A DNA stretch of 64,000 nucleotides from contig CAVTLA010000001.1 in the NCBI GenBank assembly GCA_963735465.1, positions 4,402,001-4,466,000 on the forward strand, written 5' to 3'. A program made the translations under genes and the position numbers. Positions 37,876 through 45,721 of this stretch are shown here, piece by piece (position 1 is the first letter of the stretch; each line of letters starts with the position of its first letter). This DNA is from DASZHJ01 sp963735465. GTDB taxonomy: Bacteria > Pseudomonadota > Alphaproteobacteria > ATCC43930 > CGMCC-115725. The notes beneath the pieces were generated by a model. It ran no database searches and was not told the DNA's origin. It saw only the letters and a list, made by a program, of their open reading frames with translations.

Positions 37876-39429
37876 ATGAAAAGTCTCTGGCTCGCGCTCT
37901 TCTGCACTCTCTCGCTCGCTGTCGGCGTGGCGGCAGCGCCGGCCGAGGAGAACGTCCTGCAGGTCGGCGCCGACGGCACGGATATCACCACCCTGGATCC
38001 GATCCGGGCGACTCAAACCACCGACGTCGTTCTGGTGGGGTGGCTCTATAACGGCCTGGTCCGCTTCCGGCCGGGGAGCGCCGACCCGAACGACCTGGAA
38101 CCCGATCTCGCGAAGTCGTGGGAGACGTCCGCGGATGGCAAGAGCTGGACGTTTCATCTTCGCGAGGGCGTCAAGTTCCACGGCCAGTGGGGTGAGCTGA
38201 CCGCCGCCGACGTGGTCTTCTCGCTCACCCGTGCGGCCGACCCCAAACGGTCGACCTTCGCGTCCGACTTCGCCGGAGTAGAGAGCATTGCCGCGATCGA
38301 CGATTACACGGTGAGGATTCAACTCAAGTATCCCGACGCCAGCTTCCTTGGCCGCGTGGCCAACTATCACGGTGGGAACATCGTCAGCGAAAAGGCGGTG
38401 GAAGCGCTCGGCGACAAGTTCGGTGCCGAGCCGGTCGGTACCGGCCCGTTCGCCTACGCCGAGCATCTGACGCAGCAATACGTCAAGCTGGCCGCCCATG
38501 AAGGCTATTTTCGCGGGCGGCCGCGCCTCGACGGCATCGTCTATCGCATGGTCCCCTCGGACAGCTCCCGCGACCTCGCCTTCGCGTCGGGAGAGCTGCA
38601 GCTCATCCAAGGCAAGCGGGAGCAGCGCTGGACCGATGCGGCCAGGCGGCGACCCGGCGCGGTCGTCGACATCTTCCGTCCGGGCGAGCTGCGCACCATA
38701 CACATCAACCGGGCCATCCCGCCCCTCGACGATATCCGGGTCCGCCAGGCGATCGCCCATGCGATCAACGTCGACGATCTCGTGCGTTTCGTCGGCAAGG
38801 ATGTCGGACCGCGCGCCTGCTCCGTGGTCCCGCCCGGGTATCTCGGGGAGGATTGCTCCGCCGGCCTCTATGCCTATGATCCGGAGAAGGCGAGGGCGCT
38901 GCTCGCCGAATCCGGCCATGGGAACGGACTCACCCTCAAGGCCGTCGTCTCCAGCATCTCGGCGCAGCTGCCGGTGATGGAGATCATCCAGGCTGAGCTC
39001 GGAAAGGTCGGCATCAAGCTGGACATGAGCGTCGTCGATCACGCGACCTATCAGAGCCAGGTGCGCAAGGATGTGAGCGCGCTCGTCTTCTACGGCGCGG
39101 CGCGGTTTCCCGTCGCCGACGCCTATCTCAGCGAGTTCTATCATTCGAGCGCCATCGTGGGGACGCCCACCGGCGTCACGAACTTCTCCCATTGCGCGGT
39201 CGCGGACCACGAGATCGAGGCGGCGCGCCGGGCGACCAGCGCGGAGGAGCAGATCGCCCTGTGGAAGGCCGCCCAGATAAAGATTCATGACGACGTCTGC
39301 GCCGTGCCGCTGTTCGAGCTGCTGCAGGTCTGGGTCCACAGCACGCGCCTCGACTACGGCTACAAGCTCGAGGGCTCGTTGAGCCTGGGCCCGCCGATCA
39401 CCGAGGCGACGACGCTCGCTCCGCCATGA
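37876..39429 (+). CDS. ABC transporter substrate-binding protein, peptide/nickel family 5
   Basis: A 517-residue SBP_bac_5 protein (DppA/OppA class). A signal peptide ends near residues 20-23 (AVGVAAAPAEEN). Typical segments are DITTLDPIRATQTTDVVLVGWLYNGLV, DLEPDLAKSWETSADGKSWTFHLREGVKFHGQWG and VGTGPFAY. No cognate permease or ATPase is in the window, so it is an orphan binding protein. Its stop overlaps the MmgE/PrpD start (ATGA), tying it to that enzyme. Confidence 0.9.
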   Translation: MKSLWLALFCTLSLAVGVAAAPAEENVLQVGADGTDITTLDPIRATQTTDVVLVGWLYNGLVRFRPGSADPNDLEPDLAKSWETSADGKSWTFHLREGVKFHGQWGELTAADVVFSLTRAADPKRSTFASDFAGVESIAAIDDYTVRIQLKYPDASFLGRVANYHGGNIVSEKAVEALGDKFGAEPVGTGPFAYAEHLTQQYVKLAAHEGYFRGRPRLDGIVYRMVPSDSSRDLAFASGELQLIQGKREQRWTDAARRRPGAVVDIFRPGELRTIHINRAIPPLDDIRVRQAIAHAINVDDLVRFVGKDVGPRACSVVPPGYLGEDCSAGLYAYDPEKARALLAESGHGNGLTLKAVVSSISAQLPVMEIIQAELGKVGIKLDMSVVDHATYQSQVRKDVSALVFYGAARFPVADAYLSEFYHSSAIVGTPTGVTNFSHCAVADHEIEAARRATSAEEQIALWKAAQIKIHDDVCAVPLFELLQVWVHSTRLDYGYKLEGSLSLGPPITEATTLAPP

Positions 39430-40844
39430 GCGCTATTGCCCCGACGGCGATTGCCCGGATAGCCGCCTATATCGAGGCGACGGGAGGGAGCGCGGCGCTC
39501 TCGGAAACAGCGACGCGGTCCGCGCCGCGCTGCCTGCTCGATCTCCTCAGTGCGATGGTCGCCGGCCTCGACGATCCCGGCGCCACGGCGGTGCGCGCCA
39601 TGGCGGCCACGGTGTTCGGCCAGGGCCGCTGCTCGATCTGGTTCACCGGCCAGACCAGCAACGCCATCGGGGCGGCCTGGGCCAACAGCGCCGCCGCCTC
39701 GGCGCTCGACCTCGATGATGGAAACCGGCCGGCGCGCGGCCATCCCGGCGCCGCCGTCATTCCCGCGGCCCTCGCGGTCGCCTCGGAGACAGGCGCGCCG
39801 TTCAACGACCTCATCCGCGCCATCGCGATCGGCTACGAGGTGGCCGTCACCGTCGGCGCGTCGCGCCGGTTCTACGCCAACACGGGCCTATGGTCGTGCT
39901 ATGGCGTTGTCGCCGCCGCTGCCGTGCTGCGCGGGACGCCCCGCGACGTAATCGCCCATGCCCTCGCCATCGCGGGCAAGAGCGCGCCCAATCTTTTGTT
40001 CTCCGGCGCCGGGCCGCTGCATCCCTTCCCCGAGGGCAGCGACGTCAAGGAGGGGATCCCGTGGTCGACGGTGACGGCGCTTGTCGCGCTCGGGCTCGCC
40101 GAGGCGGGCTGCACCGGTCCGCGGAACATGCTCGACTGCCCGGATCTCTACGCGCTCGACGACGAGCTGGCCGCGCTCGGGACGGCGGAGCACATCTCGC
40201 GCACCTACTTCAAGCTCTATTCCTGCTGCCGGCACGCGCACGCCCCCATCGACGCCCTCTGCGCCCTGATCGAGCGGCATGGCCTCGAGCCGCGCGAGCT
40301 GGATGCGGTCGAGGTCGACACCTTCAGCGGCGCGTTGCGCCTCTCGAATCTGACGCACCCGTCGAACCTGGTCGACGCCCAGTACAGCATCCCCTACTGC
40401 ATGGCCCTCGCCGCGCTCGCCGGCCGCTCAGCCCTGCTGCCCCTGGCCCCGGCGGCCCTCTTCCGCGACGATGTCTCGGCCTTGGCCGGCAAGGTGCGGC
40501 TCAGCCTCGATCCCGCGCTCGACGCGTGGTTTCCCGCGCAGACGCTCGCCCGTGTGACGGTGACGAGCGGCGGCCGGCGCTACACCTCGGATGTGACCGC
40601 GCCGCGCGGAGAGGCGACGGACCCGTTGTCCTGGGCCGAGCTCGAGGAGAAGTTCGCCACGGCCACCCGCGGCATCGCGACGGCCGGCGAGCAGGCCCGC
40701 ATTCTCGATGGGGCTCGCGCCGCGCGCGCCGGCGACCTGTCGGCGCTGACGGACTGCTTTCGGCAGTTGACACTCTCCGGCCGCCGTCACATGCCGTCCA
40801 GCGCATCCCGGGAGACGCGCGCCGCCGTCACGCGGGTCTCCTGA
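39426..40844 (+). CDS. MmgE/PrpD family protein
   Basis: A 472-residue member of the 2-methylcitrate dehydratase/cis-aconitate decarboxylase superfamily. Visible segments are CLLDLLSAMVAGL, ASALDLDDGNRPARGHPGAAVIPAALAVA, GYEVAVTVGASRRFY and YFKLYSCCRHAHAPIDALCALI. Many homologues have unknown substrates. It is translationally coupled to an orphan peptide-type SBP, and its last 58 bp overlap the 3' end of the convergent LysR gene. A second homologue lies at 45722-47116. Confidence 0.85.
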   Translation: MSAIAPTAIARIAAYIEATGGSAALSETATRSAPRCLLDLLSAMVAGLDDPGATAVRAMAATVFGQGRCSIWFTGQTSNAIGAAWANSAAASALDLDDGNRPARGHPGAAVIPAALAVASETGAPFNDLIRAIAIGYEVAVTVGASRRFYANTGLWSCYGVVAAAAVLRGTPRDVIAHALAIAGKSAPNLLFSGAGPLHPFPEGSDVKEGIPWSTVTALVALGLAEAGCTGPRNMLDCPDLYALDDELAALGTAEHISRTYFKLYSCCRHAHAPIDALCALIERHGLEPRELDAVEVDTFSGALRLSNLTHPSNLVDAQYSIPYCMALAALAGRSALLPLAPAALFRDDVSALAGKVRLSLDPALDAWFPAQTLARVTVTSGGRRYTSDVTAPRGEATDPLSWAELEEKFATATRGIATAGEQARILDGARAARAGDLSALTDCFRQLTLSGRRHMPSSASRETRAAVTRVS

Positions 40845-41704
40845 AGAAAATCCTCCACCAGCCGGGCGTTGCGGCTGTCGCGGCTGTGGCAGAGCTGGAA
40901 ATCGAAGGGAATCTCCGGCTCGAAGCGCCGGACCACCAGCCGGTCGCGGAAGCCGCTCACCATCAGCGGATGGACGAGGGAGACGCCGAGCCCGGCCGAC
41001 ACGAACTCGCACAGCGTCGGCGACACGTTGGCGACCAGCACGATGTTCGTCCGCACCTTGTAGGCGTCGAACATGGTCGCGATGCGCTGGCCCGAGAAGC
41101 TCTCGGGATCGAACGACACGAAGGGAAGATCGTCCAGATCCGTCGGGCCGATCACGCTCTTGGCGGCCAGGGGATGGCTCGGCGGCATGATGCAGACCAG
41201 CGGGTGCTGCATCAGCGGCTCGTGGCTGACATAGGGATTGTCGATCCGCGAGCTGACCAGCCCGACGTCGAGCTTGCGCGTCACCAGCCAGTCGGCGATC
41301 CATTGCGAGCTGCGCGACTCGATCGAGCAGAACACCTTCGGATGACGGCGCAGGAAGCCCATCGAGACCTCCCGCACGAAGGCGCCGGATAAGGCGGGCA
41401 TGACGCCGACGACGAGCCGGCCCTGCTCCTCGCGGCGGATCGCGTCGATGGCATTCTCGATCTGCTGCACGCCGGCGAAGATGCGGTCGATCTCCTCGTA
41501 GAGCCGCATGCCGCGCTCGGTCGGCGCGAGCCGCCCCTTCAGGCGGTCGAACAGCTGGAGCTCCGCGTTGGCCTCCAGATGGGCGATCAGCTTGCTCAAC
41601 GCGGGCTGCGATATGTTGAGGACCGTCGCCGCCCGGCTGACCGTGCCGTGCTCGATCACCGCCTTGAACGCCTCGACCTGCCGGAGATTGAGATGGCGAC
41701 GCAT
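40787..41704 (-). CDS. LysR family transcriptional regulator
   Basis: A 305-residue LTTR. The N-terminal winged helix is at about 5-65 (LNLRQVEAFKAVIEHGTVSRAATVLNISQPALSKLIAHLE). The effector domain follows (RLVVGVMPALSGAFV onward). It is divergent from the FAD oxidoreductase at 41780 and convergent with PrpD. A TATAACC...TGCG motif overlaps its own 5' edge and recurs before the SBP/PrpD operon, so it may control both neighbours. Confidence 0.92.
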   Translation of the reverse strand: MRRHLNLRQVEAFKAVIEHGTVSRAATVLNISQPALSKLIAHLEANAELQLFDRLKGRLAPTERGMRLYEEIDRIFAGVQQIENAIDAIRREEQGRLVVGVMPALSGAFVREVSMGFLRRHPKVFCSIESRSSQWIADWLVTRKLDVGLVSSRIDNPYVSHEPLMQHPLVCIMPPSHPLAAKSVIGPTDLDDLPFVSFDPESFSGQRIATMFDAYKVRTNIVLVANVSPTLCEFVSAGLGVSLVHPLMVSGFRDRLVVRRFEPEIPFDFQLCHSRDSRNARLVEDFLQETRVTAARVSRDALDGM

Positions 41705-41725
41705 CTATAACCTTGCGGAATAGAG
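41705..41725. promoter_or_regulatory. Second copy of the TATAACC-TGCG motif at the LysR start
   Basis: CTATAACCTTGCGGAATAGAG, directly adjacent to the LysR start codon, shares TATAACC, TGCG and GAATA, with small spacing differences, with the palindrome at 37780-37801. A shared LysR binding site used for autoregulation and for control of the divergent operon is inferred. Confidence 0.45.
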
Positions 41726-41742
41726 CCGCGAAAATATGGCCT

Positions 41743-41771
41743 TTGACGTTTATAGCATCAGCACCTAGCGT
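41743..41771 (+). promoter_or_regulatory. Putative sigma-70-type promoter for the FAD oxidoreductase operon
   Basis: TTGACG (41743-41748) and TAGCGT (41766-41771) are spaced by 17 bp. The ATG at 41780 follows only 8 bp later and has no Shine-Dalgarno sequence, so a near-leaderless transcript is possible. The -10 match is modest. Confidence 0.35.
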
Positions 41772-41779
41772 CGCCGTCA

Positions 41780-42910
41780 ATGAGGGCCGGTTCATCAATC
41801 GCTGACGTGATCGTCATCGGCGCCGGGACGGTGGGGGCCGCGATCGCCTATGGCCTCGCCCGGAAAGCGCTGCGGGTAACGATGCTCGACGGCGCGGATA
41901 CGGACTTTCGCGCAGCCCGCGCGAACTTCGGTCTCGTCTGGGTTCAGGGCAAGGGCATGGCGATGCCCGCCTACCAGGAGCTGACGCGGCGGAGCGCCGA
42001 TCTCTGGCCCGCTTTCAACGACGAGCTCATCCGGCGCACCGGCGGCGCCCTGCACTACGAGCGGAACGGCGGTCTCGCCTTCTGCCTCGGCGACGCGGAA
42101 TTCGAGACGCGGCGCCTGGCGCTGCAACGCCTGCACAATGCGCTGGGCGGCGAGCCCGACTGGGAGATGCTCGAGCGGCCGGAGCTGGAGAAGCTGCTGC
42201 CCAAGGTCCGGCTCGGGCCGGATGTCAGCGGGGCAAGCTTCGGCCGCCGCGACGGCCATGTGAATCCCCTGAGGCTGCTGGCGGCCCTGCACGGCGCGCT
42301 CCCGGGTCTCGGCGGATCACTGCACTCTGGAAGCCCCGTGCGCACCATCGCCGGTGTCGGCGGCGGCTTCGCGGTGGAGACCGAGTCCGGCCGTCACGAG
42401 GCGGCGCGGATCGTCATCGCGGCCGGTCTCGGCTCTGCGGCGCTGGCGCGGCAGGTGGATCTCGACATTCCGCTGCGGCCGCAACGGGGGCAGATCCTGG
42501 TGACGGAACGCCTCGACCCCTTCCTGCCGCTGCCGGCGAGCGGCTTGCGGCAGACCGGCGAGGGCACGGTCATGATCGGGGCCACCCAGGAGGAAGTCGG
42601 TTTCGATACCTCCACCACCGGCGAGGCCGCGGCGCGGCTCGGCGCCAAGGCCGTGCGCATCGTGCCGGCGCTGCGCCCGGCGCGGGTGGTGCGGCAGTGG
42701 TCCGGCCTTCGGGTCCTCACGCCCGACAGCTTTCCCATCTACGCGCAGTCGCCCTCATATCCCGGCGCCTTCGTCGCGCTCTGCCATTCGGGCGTGACGC
42801 TGGCGGCGCTCCACGCCACGGTCCTCGCGGACGCGGTCGCCGCGGGAGAGCTCCCGGCATCCCTCGAGATGTTCCACCGCAGGCGGTTCGATGTTCCGCA
42901 AGCTGCATGA
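41780..42910 (+). CDS. FAD-dependent oxidoreductase, DAO family (HcnC/OoxB/LhpB-like)
   Basis: A 376-residue D-amino-acid-oxidase-fold flavoprotein that oxidises a C-N bond of an amino acid, imino acid or N-substituted amino acid. The dinucleotide motif is near residues 11-22 (VIVIGAGTVGAAIAYGLA). Later elements are GHVNPLRLLAAL and the C-terminal FAD contact (RQWSGLRVLTPDSFPIY). It overlaps the [2Fe-2S] gene by 20 bp, and together with the HcnB-like gene forms the three-part dehydrogenase arrangement known from hydrogen cyanide synthase, opine oxidases and D-hydroxyproline dehydrogenase. The substrate is unknown. Confidence 0.82.
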   Translation: MRAGSSIADVIVIGAGTVGAAIAYGLARKALRVTMLDGADTDFRAARANFGLVWVQGKGMAMPAYQELTRRSADLWPAFNDELIRRTGGALHYERNGGLAFCLGDAEFETRRLALQRLHNALGGEPDWEMLERPELEKLLPKVRLGPDVSGASFGRRDGHVNPLRLLAALHGALPGLGGSLHSGSPVRTIAGVGGGFAVETESGRHEAARIVIAAGLGSAALARQVDLDIPLRPQRGQILVTERLDPFLPLPASGLRQTGEGTVMIGATQEEVGFDTSTTGEAAARLGAKAVRIVPALRPARVVRQWSGLRVLTPDSFPIYAQSPSYPGAFVALCHSGVTLAALHATVLADAVAAGELPASLEMFHRRRFDVPQAA

Positions 42911-43184
42911 GCCGGCGCAGGCCCTCACGATCCACATCGATGGTGCGCCGGTCGCCGCCGAGGCGGGCGAAACCGTCGCCGCCGTCCTGCTGCGCCAGGC
43001 GGAACCCTGGTCGCGCACGACGCCGGTGAGCGGCGCCCGCCGCGCGCCCTATTGCCTGATGGGCGTCTGCTTCGACTGCCTGGCCGAGGTCGACGGCGTC
43101 GCCTCGGTGCAGACCTGCCTGATGCCGGTGCGCGACGGCATGCGCGTCACTCGACAGCTCGGCGGGCGCAAGCTCGCGCCATGA
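42891..43184 (+). CDS. (2Fe-2S)-binding protein (small subunit of a DAO-type dehydrogenase)
   Basis: A 97-residue ferredoxin-fold (Fer2_4) subunit. Cys55, Cys60, Cys63 and Cys76 give the C-x4-C-x2-C-x12-C cluster motif. It corresponds to the N-terminal domain of sarcosine oxidase alpha or to HcnA/LhpE-type subunits, here encoded as a separate protein. It passes electrons between the two flavoproteins on either side. Confidence 0.85.
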   Translation: MFRKLHEPAQALTIHIDGAPVAAEAGETVAAVLLRQAEPWSRTTPVSGARRAPYCLMGVCFDCLAEVDGVASVQTCLMPVRDGMRVTRQLGGRKLAP

Positions 43185-44572
43185 GCGTCGATCTGCTCAT
43201 CGTCGGTGCTGGGCCTGCCGGCATGGCGGCGGCGGTGAGGGCTCGCACGCACGGACTCTCCGTCACCGTCCTCGACGATCAGCCGGCTCCCGGCGGCAGT
43301 ATCTGGCGCGCGGTCGAGACCGTCGCCGCGACGGCCCGCGGCGAGTTCCTCGGTGACGCCTATCGGGACGGCAAGCCGGTCGCGGACGCCTTCCGGGCCA
43401 GCGGCGCCAGCTACGAGGCGGGGGCGCAGCTCTGGCAGATCGAGCCGGGGTTCCGTGCCTTCGTAACGCGGGACGGAAAGGCGCGGACCCTGAGGGCGCG
43501 CGCCATTCTCCTCGCGACCGGCGCCCAGGAGCGGCCGGTGCCGTTTCCCGGCTGGACCTTGCCGGGCGTGCTGACGGTGGGCGCGGCCCAGATCCTGCTC
43601 AAGACGCCGGGCCAGGTGCCGGCGAAGCCGGTCTGGATCGCCGGCTGCGGCCCGCTGCCGCTGCTCTACGCGACGCAGCTTCTCAAGGCGGGCGGGCGGA
43701 TCGCCGGCGTCCTCGACACGACGCCGCCTGGAAACCTGGCCCGGGCGCTGCGCCATCTGCCGCGGGCGCTCGCCGCGGCGGGCGACCTCTGGAAAGGGCT
43801 CAGCTGGGTGCTGGCGCTGCGCCGCGCGGGCGTGCCGATCCTGCGTCCTGTGGCGGAGATCATGGCGTTGGGCACGGACCGGGTCGAGGCGCTGCGCTAC
43901 CGGATCGCCGGCGGCGCCGAGGCGGACGTCGCCGCCGAGGCCGTGCTCGTCCACGAGGGCGTGGTGCCGAACCTCCATGCGGCGCTGTCCCTCGGCTGCG
44001 CCATGAGCTGGAACGACGAGCAGGACTGCTACGTGCCGGTCCTCGATGGCTGGGGCGAGACCTCCCAGGCCAATGTGTTCATCGCGGGCGATGGCGCCGG
44101 TATCGCCGGCGCGACCGCCGCGGGACTGCGCGGCGAGATCGCCGCGCTCGGCATCGCCGTGAAGCTCGGGGCGCTCGCTGCCGGCGAGGCGGCCGCCGCC
44201 GCGCGGCCGCTGCGGCGGCGCCTGAGGCGGGAATTGGCGCTCCGGCCGCTGCTCGATGCCCTGTTCCGCCCGCGCCCGCAGGTCTTCGCTCCCGCCGACG
44301 ACACGATCGTCTGCCGCTGCGAGGAAGTGACGGCGGGCCAGATCCGCGCCATGGCGCAGCTCGGGCGGCCCGGTCCTAACCAGGTCAAGGCCTTCACCCG
44401 GGCCGGAATGGGACCTTGCCAGGGCCGCCAATGCGGCTACACCGTCACGCGGTTGCTGGCGACCGCGGAAGGCCGGCCGCCGGGCGAGGTCGGCTTCTAC
44501 CGCGCGCGGCCGCCGCTGAAGCCCGTGACTCTCGGCGAGCTCGCCTCCCTCGATGCGGACGCTCCCACGTGA
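43181..44572 (+). CDS. NAD(P)/FAD-dependent oxidoreductase with C-terminal BFD-like [2Fe-2S] domain (HcnB/OoxA-like)
   Basis: A 463-residue flavoprotein. The N-terminal Rossmann motif is LLIVGAGPAGMAAAVRAR, a second FAD/NAD motif is WIAGCGPLPLLYATQL, and VFIAGDGAGIAGATAAGLRGEIAA closes the FAD site. The C-terminal domain has CRCEEVT and a later GPCQGRQC, the four-cysteine BFD-like cluster. ATGA coupling joins it to the [2Fe-2S] subunit, and GTGA coupling joins it to the next flavoprotein. Confidence 0.83.
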   Translation: MSVDLLIVGAGPAGMAAAVRARTHGLSVTVLDDQPAPGGSIWRAVETVAATARGEFLGDAYRDGKPVADAFRASGASYEAGAQLWQIEPGFRAFVTRDGKARTLRARAILLATGAQERPVPFPGWTLPGVLTVGAAQILLKTPGQVPAKPVWIAGCGPLPLLYATQLLKAGGRIAGVLDTTPPGNLARALRHLPRALAAAGDLWKGLSWVLALRRAGVPILRPVAEIMALGTDRVEALRYRIAGGAEADVAAEAVLVHEGVVPNLHAALSLGCAMSWNDEQDCYVPVLDGWGETSQANVFIAGDGAGIAGATAAGLRGEIAALGIAVKLGALAAGEAAAAARPLRRRLRRELALRPLLDALFRPRPQVFAPADDTIVCRCEEVTAGQIRAMAQLGRPGPNQVKAFTRAGMGPCQGRQCGYTVTRLLATAEGRPPGEVGFYRARPPLKPVTLGELASLDADAPT

Positions 44573-45702
44573 CGACGGAATCGAGCTGCGACGCGGTGGT
44601 GATCGGCGGCGGGCTGCACGGTCTCTCGGCGGCGCTGCATCTCGCCCGCTCCGGCTTGCGGGTGACGATCCTCGAGCGCTCGTGGGTCGGACGCCATGCC
44701 TCGGGCGCTTCCGCCGCCGGCGTGCGCACGCTCGGCCGCGACCTCGCCGAGGTGCCGATCTCCCTCGAGGCGATGGAGATGTGGCACCGCATCGCGCAGC
44801 TCGTCGGCGACGGCTGCGGCTTCGCCGCCCACGGCCAGATCCGCGTCGCCGAGCACGAGGACCAGGTGCCGCTGCTCGAGGCGCGGGCGGCGGAGGTCCG
44901 GCGCCTCGGCTACGACCATGAGGAGGTCATCGACCGGGCCGAGCTTCGCCGTCTCGTGCCGGCGATCAGCCCGCAGTGCGTCGCGGCCCTGATCGCCCGC
45001 CGCGACGGCGCGGCCGACCCGCACCGGACGTTGACCGCATTCCGTCGCAGCTGCGAGGCCGAGGGCGTCGAGATCGCGGAAGGTCTCGGCGTCTCCGCCA
45101 TCGAGCGCGGCGGGCCGGACTGGCGCGTGCGCGCCGGCGATCGGACCATCGTGGCGCCGGTGGTGGTCAACGCGGCGGGCGCCTGGTCGGCGCGCATCGC
45201 CGCCATGGTCGGCGACGACATCCCGCTCGGCCTCAAGGCGTCGATGATGATCGTGACCGAGCGCCTGGCGCCGCTGCTCGATCCCGTGGTCAGCGCGATC
45301 GGACGTCCGCTGTCGTTCAAGCAGTCGAACCAGGGAACCCTGGTGATCGGCGGCGGGCTGCAGGGCCGGGCCGATATCGACACGCTCGGCAGCGCGGTGG
45401 ATTTCATCGAGCTGGCCCGCGGCGCCCGCGCCGCGACGGAGCTGTTCCCGAGCGTGCGCGACGTGCGCGTCACCCGCGCCTGGACCGGCATGGAGGCCAA
45501 GACCAGCGATCTTCTGCCGGTCATCGGTCCCTCGCCTTCCGCGCCCGGCGTGTTCCATGCCTTCGGCTTTTCCGGCCACGGCTTCCAGCTCGTGCCGGTG
45601 GTGGGCGCGATCCTGCGCGATCTCGTCGTCGACGGCGGCACCAACCGGCCGATCGCGGCCTTCGCCGCGGAGCGGCTGATGACGCGGAAGGCGGCGGCGT
45701 GA
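44569..45702 (+). CDS. FAD-dependent oxidoreductase, DAO family (second flavoprotein of the operon)
   Basis: A 377-residue DAO-fold protein starting with GTG overlapping the previous stop (GTGA). The FAD-binding motif is AVVIGGGLHGLSAALHLARSG. Other elements are GRHASGASAAGVRTLGRD and the C-terminal AWTGMEAKTSDLLPVIGPSP with GFSGHGFQLVPVVG. It resembles sarcosine oxidase beta (SoxB) and may be an alternative or additional catalytic subunit for the HcnB-like protein. The gene ends 19 bp from the convergent PrpD gene. Confidence 0.8.
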   Translation: MTTESSCDAVVIGGGLHGLSAALHLARSGLRVTILERSWVGRHASGASAAGVRTLGRDLAEVPISLEAMEMWHRIAQLVGDGCGFAAHGQIRVAEHEDQVPLLEARAAEVRRLGYDHEEVIDRAELRRLVPAISPQCVAALIARRDGAADPHRTLTAFRRSCEAEGVEIAEGLGVSAIERGGPDWRVRAGDRTIVAPVVVNAAGAWSARIAAMVGDDIPLGLKASMMIVTERLAPLLDPVVSAIGRPLSFKQSNQGTLVIGGGLQGRADIDTLGSAVDFIELARGARAATELFPSVRDVRVTRAWTGMEAKTSDLLPVIGPSPSAPGVFHAFGFSGHGFQLVPVVGAILRDLVVDGGTNRPIAAFAAERLMTRKAAA

Positions 45703-45721
45703 CCGGCGTCGCGCTCGAGTG

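Noticed and set aside
41780..44572. Hydrogen cyanide synthase hcnABC
   Set aside because: The subunit types match but the gene order (DAO, Fe-S, HcnB-like) differs from hcnABC and the operon adds a second DAO gene; opine- or hydroxyproline-type dehydrogenases fit equally well, so no hcn symbols are given.
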